Assembly: GCA_904063045.1 (NCBI GenBank)
Contig: CAJFCJ010000026.1
Span: 164,964-228,963, forward strand
Length of the DNA: 64,000 nt
Origin: Dimorphilus gyrociliatus
Taxonomy: Eukaryota; Annelida; Polychaeta; Dinophilidae
Reading direction: 5' to 3'
Position numbers and translations under genes: made by a program
In this document: positions 11,271 to 20,821 of the stretch, piece by piece
How positions within the stretch are numbered: position 1 is the first letter of the stretch
Layout of the letters: each line of letters begins with the position of its first letter
The notes under the pieces: model-generated
Told to the model about the DNA's origin: nothing
The model's input: only the letters and a program-made list of their open reading frames with translations
The model's database searches: none

Positions 11271-12581
11271 TTATAATAAAGTTGGATCATAGTTAAACAA
11301 TTTATAGTCGTACTTAAACAATTCAATGATCATGTCAAGTAAATCTTTTGGTACTTTAGAGATTTCCTGATCTAATCGTTGATTTCTTCTTTGTCGTACG
11401 AAAGCATCAGCTTCAGACCCAAGGAATTGAAGTTCCTTGCGTACGACATTTAGAACCTCTGCGTCAATCTGAGGATAGAAAATTTTATTGAGATATGGTT
11501 CTAAATTGGGAGCCTGAGATGCAGAACCAAGTAATCCAATATTTTTTAAATACCGCCACCTGCCAGGCATAAAAATATCTAATTTATGACAAGCTATGGG
11601 AAAATGTTTTTTCCTGTGTGCAATATCAATGAAAGGTGGCTCCTCCATAATATTAGAAATATTATAAAGGGGAGCTTTATGTATATGCATGCCTGCTTCA
11701 ATTAAAAATTTCTTAGCATCAGATTCCATAGTTTCATACTTTCCAATGAAGTCGTATTGTGCTTTACAGGGGTTACATAAACGATATTGAGGTGTCCAAG
11801 CTGGATGATGTAAAGTGTCATTTCGAATTTCGTCTGCCACGAATCTTAAAAATTCTTCAAAAGTTATATCATGACCACATATTTTTGGATGCCAGTATTG
11901 ATGGTGTTTTCTATATTTAGCAACAATTTTCGTACCATAAGTTGCCATATAGTATGGGTTAGGATTTACAAATTTCGAATTATATGCAGACCAGAGCCTA
12001 GAAAGAGGCTCTCTAGAAAACATGACCTTTGTATAAGAGCACATTCTGGCGCGTTGTTGACCTCGTGTGTAATCACCAATAGCTTTATGGAAAGGTGGGA
12101 TGTCCTCATCATTGTCTAATTGTAAATGATGTCGATCACTTATAGTGGTTCTCGGCCAAAAGTCTTCCCAGAATCTTGTCGCTACCCTGGGTACATAGCA
12201 AAATACAATTCGCTGGTCGTCATAAACTTGCAGAAATGTGCTCTGTAGAGGGGGTTTCATATCTTTGGCATTTTGGCAAATATCTTTTATCTCCTCCATT
12301 CTAGGATTCTTGGTCACACCTCCACAAATTCCTATAACATATCGGTTCCGACAGTACAATTCATATCCCTTAGATGCAAAACATTTCCCCTTAAAATAAC
12401 ACATAACAGCGTCAGCCAAAATCAGGATGAATGCCGTCGTTAGAAAGAGTTTAATATACTTTTGAATTTTAGCTTTACGGCCTTTCCATTGCCTCCAAGC
12501 ACGATAAAATCGTTTGTTTTTCAAGAGAACAGATAGAATGCTTCTTTTCACAGTATTTAAAAAGACTATTTGGAAGAACAT
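11271..12581 (-). CDS. Golgi carbohydrate sulfotransferase (CHST8-14/HNK1ST-like)
   Basis: 436 aa in one coding exon. The start is ATG 12581: the reading frame stays open upstream to an AG acceptor near 12660 but has no earlier ATG, and a likely noncoding 5' exon ends at a donor near 12804. These type II Golgi enzymes transfer sulfate from PAPS to glycans such as chondroitin or GalNAc termini. A short basic cytosolic tail precedes one membrane segment at about residues 43-63 (KLFLTTAFILILADAVMCYF). The 3'-phosphate-binding motif is clear (SREPLSRLWSAYNSKF). The 5'-PAPS motif reads CYVPRVATRFW where the family has CYVPKVACTNW, so the conserved Lys and Cys are Arg and Thr. The later Cys-rich HICGHDITFEEFL / CNPCKAQYDFIGKYET pattern is typical. 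The exact acceptor glycan cannot be predicted. Confidence 0.88.
   Translation of the reverse strand: MFFQIVFLNTVKRSILSVLLKNKRFYRAWRQWKGRKAKIQKYIKLFLTTAFILILADAVMCYFKGKCFASKGYELYCRNRYVIGICGGVTKNPRMEEIKDICQNAKDMKPPLQSTFLQVYDDQRIVFCYVPRVATRFWEDFWPRTTISDRHHLQLDNDEDIPPFHKAIGDYTRGQQRARMCSYTKVMFSREPLSRLWSAYNSKFVNPNPYYMATYGTKIVAKYRKHHQYWHPKICGHDITFEEFLRFVADEIRNDTLHHPAWTPQYRLCNPCKAQYDFIGKYETMESDAKKFLIEAGMHIHKAPLYNISNIMEEPPFIDIAHRKKHFPIACHKLDIFMPGRWRYLKNIGLLGSASQAPNLEPYLNKIFYPQIDAEVLNVVRKELQFLGSEADAFVRQRRNQRLDQEISKVPKDLLDMIIELFKYDYKLFNYDPTLL
11275..11280 (+). terminator. poly(A) signal AATAAA for ZMAT5
   Basis: AATAAA lies 30 bp after the ZMAT5 stop codon and inside the terminal codons of the sulfotransferase gene on the other strand. 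It is the only AATAAA close downstream, so ZMAT5 mRNA very likely runs into the opposing coding region. Confidence 0.6.
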
Positions 12582-13223
12582 GTCAACTAGAATACTTAAT
12601 ATAAGACCTAGAAGTCTACTAATAACACTCTCTCTCTCTTCCGAATCATTCGAGCTTCTCCTCTGTAAGTTGAAATACAAAAAATTCCTTGAATGCAATA
12701 TTTATAAGGGAAATATTAAGAAAAAATTCACTGACATCCATTACCTCTAACCTATCATTCATTTTATTCTTAGTATTAAAGCAAATGACAACTCATATTA
12801 CTTACCGAGTTGTGTTAAAGATGTTTTAGTACTCAAAATAATTTTTAGTCGTGAATTTCAGACTTTTACATTGCCACTTTAATACACCTAAATGGTCTAC
12901 GTTAGCAGTATTGATTCCGTATTGATCGTCAAGCCTCAACTTCAACAATGAGAACCGAATAAAAGAGATATTTCTTAAGTTTTAACAATAGAAATAATAA
13001 TGACAATATACTAATATTTTCAATTTGCATTTTACTACTTGTTTATTTTTTTTTTAAAGTACAAAATGCATGATAGAAAAAACTTTAGAGAAATACTGAA
13101 ATCAATGATCAATTTTGAAATTTTTACATGCATTTCTGAAATAAATATACAGAAAACGTTCTTTTTATCAAAAGAAACACGATATTAGACAGTTTTTTGT
13201 AAATATTTAAAACTACAGTTTTT
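12582..13223. other. 5' leader of the sulfotransferase and 3' flank of the PTB gene
   Basis: No coding gene is supported. On the minus strand a donor near 12804 and an acceptor near 12660 fit a noncoding first exon of the sulfotransferase. The 13000-13223 part is AT-rich 3' flank of the PTB-domain gene. Confidence 0.5.
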
Positions 13224-14402
13224 TTATGGCAGGTATCCTAAACATTTTTCGAAATTTGTTTGGCTCGACGGTTTAATTGAATCATCGTTGACAATTAGGG
13301 CGGACATAGATTCCGTTATACCCATAGTGTTGGTTGTTTTCTTCTCTGTCGTTTGCATTTTTGGTAAGACCTTTACTCCAATACGGGGTGTGACCTTTGC
13401 TACTGGCTTATCTTTAGCATTATGAACTCGTATAGAGACAGGAGGGGGTGATGACTTAGGTATAGGTAAAGTTTTCTCATAGCCCGGCGATGAACTTCTA
13501 GGTTTGGGGTAGCTAGCTTTTTCTCTTTTGCGACGAATAGCTTCTTGGGCTGCCAATGTACTAATGAACACAGCTTGATCAGGAGTAGGTAAATTACAAT
13601 ATGTAGTATCTTCTTCATTGGCGTATTGGTCATCTTTAAATTCGAAAGCCTTTTGTTGAAATTCGATTTCATTTTTTTCGATGCGATTTGTATAGAAATC
13701 GTCTTCAATTGGATTGAAGACGTCTTGAGTTAATTTAATACAAGAAGTAGATAGCGAAGATTTCATTCGAACTGATCTTGCTCGTGGTGTTACAACAGCT
13801 GTAACACTCTTAACGCTTCCTGCAGCAGCCATATCGTCGTATGGATTGTAGGAAAAAACTCCTTTTTCCCTGTTATTTGATTGTCTGCTTAAATTCAGCT
13901 GATTTAACATATCATGTACTTCTTTTGCATCATTATCTGAACCACATATGAAAGCATGAACGTCTAACGATTTGATTCCCGCAGGGCGCCTAGCAACAAA
14001 GGCGAGAATAGCTGGATGGTTTGAAACTTTGGAGAACATTGTCACTTCCTTTTTGTCTATAACCGTAAAGAGATTATCTTTCATGTTGATATTTTGTTCA
14101 GTATCTAGTGGTTCAAAAGCTATTCTGGTCTTTTTTTTATCCTTCAACATGACAAATTGAACGACATCCCAAAGAATAATGTTATCCATATTAAAGTGAA
14201 TATCGTTCCCATTCTCAGACAAAGTCAAACCCATCTCAGAGAGAGAAAGAGTTTTCATATTGGGAATTTTTGATGCAGATTGCTTCTGAACATAAGTGGT
14301 GTATAACACTTTTAAAGGTTTTTGTAGAGCTCCCACTCCAGTTCCAATTCCAAGTGAAGAGGACGAACCCAAATAATCAACCTCGAACATAGCAGAATTC
14401 AT
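13224..14402 (-). CDS. PTB/PID-domain protein
   Basis: 392 aa in a single coding exon. The start is ATG 14402, just downstream of an AG acceptor near 14420; a short 5' exon ends at a GT donor near 14490, and its own ATG runs into a stop after splicing. The N-terminal ~180 residues read as a phosphotyrosine-binding fold: FEVDYLGS at the start, a middle strand ending with ILWDVVQFVMLKDKKKTRIAFE, then HPAILAFVARR and SLDVHAFICGSDNDAKEVHDMLNQL, the last being the typical C-terminal PTB helix. The rest is low-complexity, with proline-rich segments (PRSSSPGYEKTLPIPKSSPP) that could bind SH3 domains. This suggests a cytoplasmic adaptor. FAM43- or Dab/Numb-like families are possible, but I cannot assign one. 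Confidence 0.75.
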   Translation of the reverse strand: MNSAMFEVDYLGSSSSLGIGTGVGALQKPLKVLYTTYVQKQSASKIPNMKTLSLSEMGLTLSENGNDIHFNMDNIILWDVVQFVMLKDKKKTRIAFEPLDTEQNINMKDNLFTVIDKKEVTMFSKVSNHPAILAFVARRPAGIKSLDVHAFICGSDNDAKEVHDMLNQLNLSRQSNNREKGVFSYNPYDDMAAAGSVKSVTAVVTPRARSVRMKSSLSTSCIKLTQDVFNPIEDDFYTNRIEKNEIEFQQKAFEFKDDQYANEEDTTYCNLPTPDQAVFISTLAAQEAIRRKREKASYPKPRSSSPGYEKTLPIPKSSPPPVSIRVHNAKDKPVAKVTPRIGVKVLPKMQTTEKKTTNTMGITESMSALIVNDDSIKPSSQTNFEKCLGYLP

Positions 14403-15033
14403 TACGACTAAGTCATTCGTTCTGAAAAATAATTGATTATTATAATTAATCAATCTTTGCAAAAAAAAAAATCCCACCAACTCTCACCGTTTTCATATGA
14501 GAATATGCCTCTAACTGGCTCAACACGATTTGTAATACAAGTATGACTAAATTTAACCGAGTTCACGCATACCACGCACTCTGGCTACCATTGAAATCAC
14601 CCTCACGTGATATCCTGCTTTTCTATAGCAAATATAAACCGCTGTGGTGCTCGTTCATTATCTAGTCCGTTATAACAGAAATCAATATTTATATTACAGC
14701 TTGACGCTTTCTCATTAATTATGAATTATAATCCTTATAGGCTAGTATACAGAAGCATCTGACCTCAAATATACAATTAGTATTGAAAAGAGACGTTGAA
14801 GAATAATTTAAGTCGTATTGATCGACAGAATCGATCAGAATGTATATTAGGAAAATTTATTTCTCATACAAACGAACCTGGTATTACTCTCAACCAAACA
14901 ATACAGCTATATTTAATATTGATTAATTGATTTTATATTGTAAAAATCATAGAAATTTCCCAACGAAGTAAATAGGTGCATTACTAATAAATAAATATTT
15001 CTTTAGAAAGTCTAAGTATGAGTAACAGAAAAT
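14403..15033. other. upstream region of PTB gene and 3' flank of the oxidase-like gene
   Basis: Holds the noncoding 5' exon of the PTB gene near 14490-14520 and a TCACGTGA E-box at 14603-14610. The part after 14700 is AT-rich and shows nothing. Confidence 0.5.
14603..14610. promoter_or_regulatory. TCACGTGA E-box
   Basis: Palindromic bHLH-Zip site (USF or MITF/TFE type) about 200 bp upstream of the PTB-gene start codon. The same core recurs upstream of three other genes in the window. Confidence 0.3.
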
Positions 15034-18000
15034 TTATAATTTTTTCCGATTACTCCTACAAATAGAACAAGCTACGTAAAGCATAATTAGGAAGAAAATA
15101 AAGAGCAATATAGCCGCAACTTCGAGGAAGTTTCTTTTACTTTCCGGGAGAGTTAGATTTTGTATACTTCTTTGTCCTATTAAAGATTTGCGAAGAAAGA
15201 AAATATGAGAAGCATTCTTATCATTAAATTGTTATTGTTTTAGTAATAATAAAACACAACCACTTACGAGCTCTTTTGGGAAATTTAATCATATTTAGAA
15301 ATGCTTTGGAATCAATTGAAAAATCTGAGCATTTAGAAAAGTTCAATGGTGGAATTGGAATTTCGTGTTTTTCCCCTATTTCAAAAATTATTGTTGAAAA
15401 TTTTGAATCCAATTTCCATATTCCCGGATTATCTGTAATGAAACTGAATCTTACAGATCCTCCATAAGGAACAATACAAGTATCCTTGAGTACGTTGTTA
15501 GGTTTTTTTTGGAATCTAAGAAAAAGATAATTTGTCATTTTTATTTTTGTAAATATTTTTGTAGATATAAATAGAATATGGAATTTATATTTCTTTTTTC
15601 TTTCTCTCTTTTTATGTAAGAACTAACATATTAGTATAGAAATGAATTACTAAATTATTATTATTATGAAATGGATTGCATTGTAGTTGTCCTGCATTCG
15701 TTCTCTGACCATTTAGCCTATAGAGGCATATCAAACAAGTTATTTAACCTTGGTATTTCAAAGTGTTTTATGTAAACACTTTGAAATCAATAAATACTAA
15801 TATTTTGGGACAAAGATACTTGAATTGGTTGTTAAATAACTAATTTGTTGAAATTTAATTAATTAAGAAAGAGAATTTAATTAATCTTTCATAAATAAAA
15901 GAAATTTTTCGGTATTTTCTATTTTAATAGTATTTTCATTGTATATAAGTTTTATAGCTCATAAAGTAAATAGATCATATAAAAGCAATGCTAAAGTTTT
16001 ATGCTTAAAAGAATTTGTTTGCTTTCCTTCTACGTAGATAGTACTGTTATGATTAAGGGAAGTTTTAATTTGTTCCTTACACACAGTATGCTAGAAATAA
16101 AGAAAATAAGTTCTTTCCTCTCACTTACTCATGAGTAATTTCATTTTCTTGAAAAACAGTTGAACGTTTCGTGTTGTTTATAATGAACCCATTCTCATAA
16201 ACAGGTCTAGATATTTTTAAAATTTCCATTTTATGTCCATGCAGATGTATAAAATTCCAGGCACTCGGTGAAGGCAAATTCTTCGAGGTTAAAAAGTAAT
16301 CTACATCAACGATTACTTCTTTTCTCAATTTGAGATGGAATCGTTTTATTTTCTTGCTTAATTGAGGCAAACTTATTGAAATAAAATCTTTAGATAAATT
16401 AACATTTTTCTCTTTTGATTTCTTAGTAATTAATGAAATAGATGTAATGTCTATACATTCCCAATACAACTCCTCAAAACAGTTTAGAAACGTACAGTTA
16501 TTTTTTCTGCAATTATACTCTACAGATAAAGGCTCTGGTAAGGATTCATAGGTATATTGTAATATGCCCTTAACTATTTCTTTATATTTATCATCGTATA
16601 CCCTTATCCAAAAATTAGACTCATTTCCGATATTTATAGTTCGTTCTACGATGAAATCGTATCTGAAAAACGCAATTTTCTCTCATAAAATATATTTTTT
16701 ATCTTTCAGAAGAAATCAAATATCAATAAATATTTTACAGACTATTACGTGAAAAGTTCTAGGGGAAAAAAATCATTATACTCTATGTATACTTTATACA
16801 GTGTTCTGCTCTGATTACATAAGAAATACTGTTCGGTGGTGGGGGATTGCTTTTTATCTTAAGTAATATGAGTTTTCTTTATAAAAAAACTAGATCAATA
16901 TATTTTTTAATTGAATGATTATTTTCTCTTTAATTGTTGTCGTTATTATTTATAGAATTTATAGAAAGCTTTGCTTTTCTCTCTAAATTTTAGCATAAGA
17001 AGTATTTTATTAAATATTTGGGATATTGTTTATAGTATTCTATATAGCGAACGAATGAGCTAGTGAAAAATATAAAATTTTATAGATCTATATAAATTTA
17101 TTAACTTTCCACAAAATATCTCTCATACCTTTCTCCAGGCCCTATAAAAATACCATTGACTTCAACTTCCTCAATATCAGCTCCATCTACCGCTTTTACC
17201 AATAGTATATGACCATCTATAGTGAAGAAAAAGCATTTTGAGAAAGCTGCATTAATCAATCTGAAGCGATAGAGATGAATAATACTCCTTTCCAAGTAAA
17301 ACGTCTCAAGAGCTAATGGAGAATCAACTTCCCTTCCTTTCCCGTTTATTGTTGCTGACCAATGATTCCAATCAGATATTTGAATTATAATATTCTTTTC
17401 TACGTTTGGATTCTTTTTTTCCAAGACGATTAGTGCTCCATATAGTCCATAGCTCGGCACTACGTATCAAGAGTTTTCACTTAACCTAATGAATATAAAA
17501 GATAAAGCGATAAAGCTTTCAAGCTATTGAACTGAATTAATTATGTTCAATTTGGCAAACTTTAAAATAACGAGATTAAATTTTCCAAGAATTTAGCTTA
17601 TAATGTTTTATAAGTAAATTTAATTCAACTAGTTATGTTTTAAAAATGCTTGATACGTAATTTTGAGTGAAGGTGAATCAACGTGCCAAAAATGCGTTCC
17701 TTTAGGACTTGCTATGAATCGATAGCTAAACTGTTGTTGAGGTAAAATAGGACAATGAGAAATTCTTGATGAACCATCCATAAAAGGCGTTCCTCTTTGG
17801 TAAATTCCATGCCAATGAATCGTAACGGCTGAGTCTATAAGTTGATTTCTAACTTTAACAACTATCTGCTGATCTTCGTAAACAATAATAGTTGGTCCTG
17901 GAATTTGACCATTAGCGACAAAAACCGTTTCCTGTTTTCCCACGCCAGTTATAAGATTAGATGGAGGTTCGAACTGCATAATAGTACAGTTTTTTAGCCT

Positions 18001-18533
18001 AGTTTCCCACCTTTTATTCTTGGTCAATCGAACAGGGTATAAACCAGATTCTTCCTGTAGAGATTCACTGAAAAAGATAAATTAGAAATACACCAAGTAG
18101 AAATGTGAAAAATGTAATTTCCTTAAGGAACTTTGTACTGTAAATAAAAAGAGCTCTAATCTAACATTAGTTAGTGTTAAAACACATCCAAGAAATAATT
18201 AAGTTATAAGACGAGAACAGCAAGAGTTATTATCTCATTTTTTGTTTTTCTTAGCAATCTTATTTAGCGAACGAGTTGATAAATTATAAACTTGCGTTTC
18301 AATGTCTTAGAATTTATAGGAAATAAACATTTAGGAAATACAAGAAAAACATAATTATTTACAAACCACATCATAGTATGATGCCGATTAACGGTAAAGT
18401 GAAAGGTGCATACAGACTTTTTAAAACGGCATTTTGGCTGATTCTGATAGCTAAATGCTAAAATTACATTAATTAAATAAATACTAATAAAATTAATAAT
18501 TAAAAAATGTTTCATTGATGAAAAAAAGAACAT
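15034..18533 (-). CDS. multicopper-oxidase-like membrane protein, copper sites degraded
   Basis: Six exons: 18533-18367, 18067-17657, 17452-17129, 16662-16129, 15515-15268, 15176-15034; 608 aa, every joint in frame. It has a signal peptide (start at 18533 or the ATG six codons later), three cupredoxin-like domains and a C-terminal membrane helix near 15060-15120 with a short basic tail. Laccase-family landmarks are plain: FVANGQIPGPTI, VTIHWHGIYQRGTPFMDG, GLYGALIV, FRLINAAFSKCFFFTIDGH, GPGERYDFIVE and HLHGHKMEIL. The four copper motifs are not all there: the first (HWHG) is intact; the second reads GTHFWHVDS instead of GTHFWHAHS; the third has Asn where the type-1 His should stand (NFIHLHGH); and the fourth (HCHIxxHxxxG) is replaced by WKLDSKFSTIIFEIGE after a normal KDTCIVPYGGS...DNPG. 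So a type-1 copper and electron entry appear impossible. It is probably a pseudoenzyme at the cell surface rather than a pseudogene, since frame and splicing are kept. Confidence 0.85.
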
Positions 18534-18926
18534 TTAACGGACATTTATTTTAAAATAAATCATATTTTTTTATCTACAAAGTTTTTATACCCTATAAACA
18601 TGTGATCTCAGCATGAAAAATATATATAACATATCATTTTTCTTTTCAAATAGTATCTTTTTATACTTTTTATCATATTTCGAAGGATGGCAATTCATTT
18701 AGATTGGTCGTTAATTATATCTTAAGTTTCACTTGTAAAACAAATATAGTATATAAATATATATGCTATCATTTATGCGCGCGCGAATAAACTAAATTTC
18801 GTATAATGTTTCTTTCGTTTTACTTAAGGAAACCTAAGAATGATAAAAATTGATTCAATGAAATTCCATTCATTGTATACGATCTAAAAATTGCAAATAG
18901 AATTTTTCGTAGAAATTTACGATAAA

Positions 18927-18940
18927 CCAGCAGAGGGCAC
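18927..18940 (+). promoter_or_regulatory. CTCF-like motif (forward)
   Basis: CCAGCAGAGGGCAC matches the animal CTCF core CCASYAGRKGGC at all twelve positions. It lies in noncoding DNA. Binding is inference. Confidence 0.5.
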
Positions 18941-19400
18941 GTAGATATCTGTAATACATCCAGTATGTTTTTTCTTCTTTATTAAATTCTCGTACTCTTA
19001 TACGTATAGCTGAAATAATATAGGCAAGATATCTTAAAAAGCATTAAACATTCTATTATTTGCTATGCGTTCTCAACAGAACCATCTTGGTTATAAAATC
19101 TTCACTGTAATAGTGCAGTTATTTTTAGGTTCGACAGGAGAATATGTCAGACCTCTGCAATCCCTTATATTTACGTAATAACATTTGATTTCGATAATAT
19201 ATTATAAATAATTGCAGCCAGAAGAATAAATTGCTACACGTTTGAAAAAGCACTATTTATCTAATTTATTCACCGCTTAAGTGAACCACACACTAACAAA
19301 AAGAGATAAAGTTAAACGAAGATGAGAATTTTTTTCTACTTCACTTTGCTATTGACTTTACTCTTATAAAAAATGATCGGAATGAAAAGGTCATAGTAGA

Positions 19401-19412
19401 GCCACCTAGTGT
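19401..19412 (-). promoter_or_regulatory. CTCF-like motif (reverse)
   Basis: Read on the minus strand, ACACTAGGTGGC matches eleven of twelve positions of CCASYAGRKGGC. It faces the forward motif 460 bp away. Confidence 0.4.
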
Positions 19413-20052
19413 TGTAGTAAAAAACTTCTAATGAATGAATCAAGCAACTGTTTGGCTCGTTAAAACATCAACTCAAGCTTCTTTTCTATTGTTAGCAAAC
19501 GGTGGAAAATTCAAATGCTGAGAAGATTAAGCGGTTTCAGAGGCGTGCAGACTTTATTTAATGCCATTTAATGCCGCAGCAGTCTAGACTTAGAGAGAAG
19601 AGGGTATTTGGATTAAAACATATTTCTTCTGCTCTTTGAAATTCTTTCATAAAAATATCATTTATCAGTCTGATGTTTTCATTATTAAAAATAAACTCTG
19701 TCAAAATCCAGATATACTTTTAAAAAAAAACCAAATTATAATAATAAACGCTAATAAATCAAAACCATGTAGTTTTCTTTCTGGAAAATCAAATTAAAAG
19801 GTCAAAAATAAAAATCTTCTTATATTTGGTAATATTGCAGTAGGATGTATAGGCCGGTCTAGATGTTTGCCCTATATACTAGGTACGTGCTGATATGCGA
19901 TATTTTTAGCTAACTGTATTTCTCTGCAGAACATTCACTATATGCTTTACTAGTGATTGAGCGCTTTGGTTAAAAAGTCTTTCTCTGCAGTTTCTTTTCG
20001 CATTTACGAATTTACGATTAGCCTCAAAGCTTGACGGCATCTAATTTGATAT

Positions 20053-20112
20053 TATATACATATATATATATATATATATAAAGAAATATATGCTTATATA
20101 TATATATATATA
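20053..20112. repeat. (TA)n microsatellite
   Basis: Two TA runs interrupted by about 15 bases, in the twitchin upstream region. Likely length-variable. Confidence 0.9.
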
Positions 20113-20821
20113 GCATACGGTGTATATGTGCGTGTATCTATATGACTATAGACTACTGTGCATTTATATATGGTAGTGGATAAATAATTGGTGCAATGTC
20201 AGATGGCCAGGGCCAGGTTAGTTCGTTATTGAATAACTCATTCCTATATAGAAGTACGATAGTATTCCTCATAATAAGCATTCCATCTCATGAAATGCCT
20301 GGAATATTTCATTGAGCGTAGTTTAACATAAACTGGCTTTCTTCGTTCCATTTTGTTTATATAACTATTTATATCTTTCCTCTGTACTTTTAACAACCAA
20401 GTGCGACCCTATTTATTTATTTAATGTATTATATAATAATTTTTTTAATTGATTTTAAATAGAAACGTACTATTAATAATAATTTAATCAGATATATAAA
20501 TATCTCTAATTATTATCGCTTTCTAATATGGTGAAACATCTGTGTATACAAAAAATTCATACATTCTGTAAATATTCTATATATTTATATATACTATCTA
20601 TATATAATCTGTGAGATCTAAATATACTAAATATATACACGCGTTAGGCGAGGATGGAGAGAATTTGTTGCGAAATTAATATTATAGGTAGGCGGCGCTA
20701 GAACTCATGTAGCTATAATTTGCCGCTATGCGACCTGAAAAAAAGAGTATGCCCTTCTTTCTGCAGATAGAGAAACGATAAGAAAGATCGTGTGAGATAT
20801 TTCTCCATCTTTAATAGACGT

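Larger units (their letters stand above)
18534..20821. other. 2.3-kb gene-free region upstream of twitchin
   Basis: No exon is supported. It contains two CTCF-like motifs (18927-18940 and 19401-19412), a TA microsatellite (20053-20112) and, at 20766, an AG acceptor after a pyrimidine tract that marks a spliced twitchin 5' leader whose first exon I could not place. It is the longest gene-free stretch in the window and separates the divergent oxidase-like and twitchin genes. Confidence 0.6.

Noticed and set aside
15034..18533. oxidase-like gene as a simple pseudogene
   Set aside because: All splice phases, the signal peptide and membrane anchor are intact over 608 codons without a stop or frameshift, so a non-enzymatic protein is more likely.
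19684..19693. MEF2-like TTAAAAATAA upstream of twitchin
   Set aside because: Such words are expected often by chance in this AT-rich DNA; no cluster with other muscle sites was seen.
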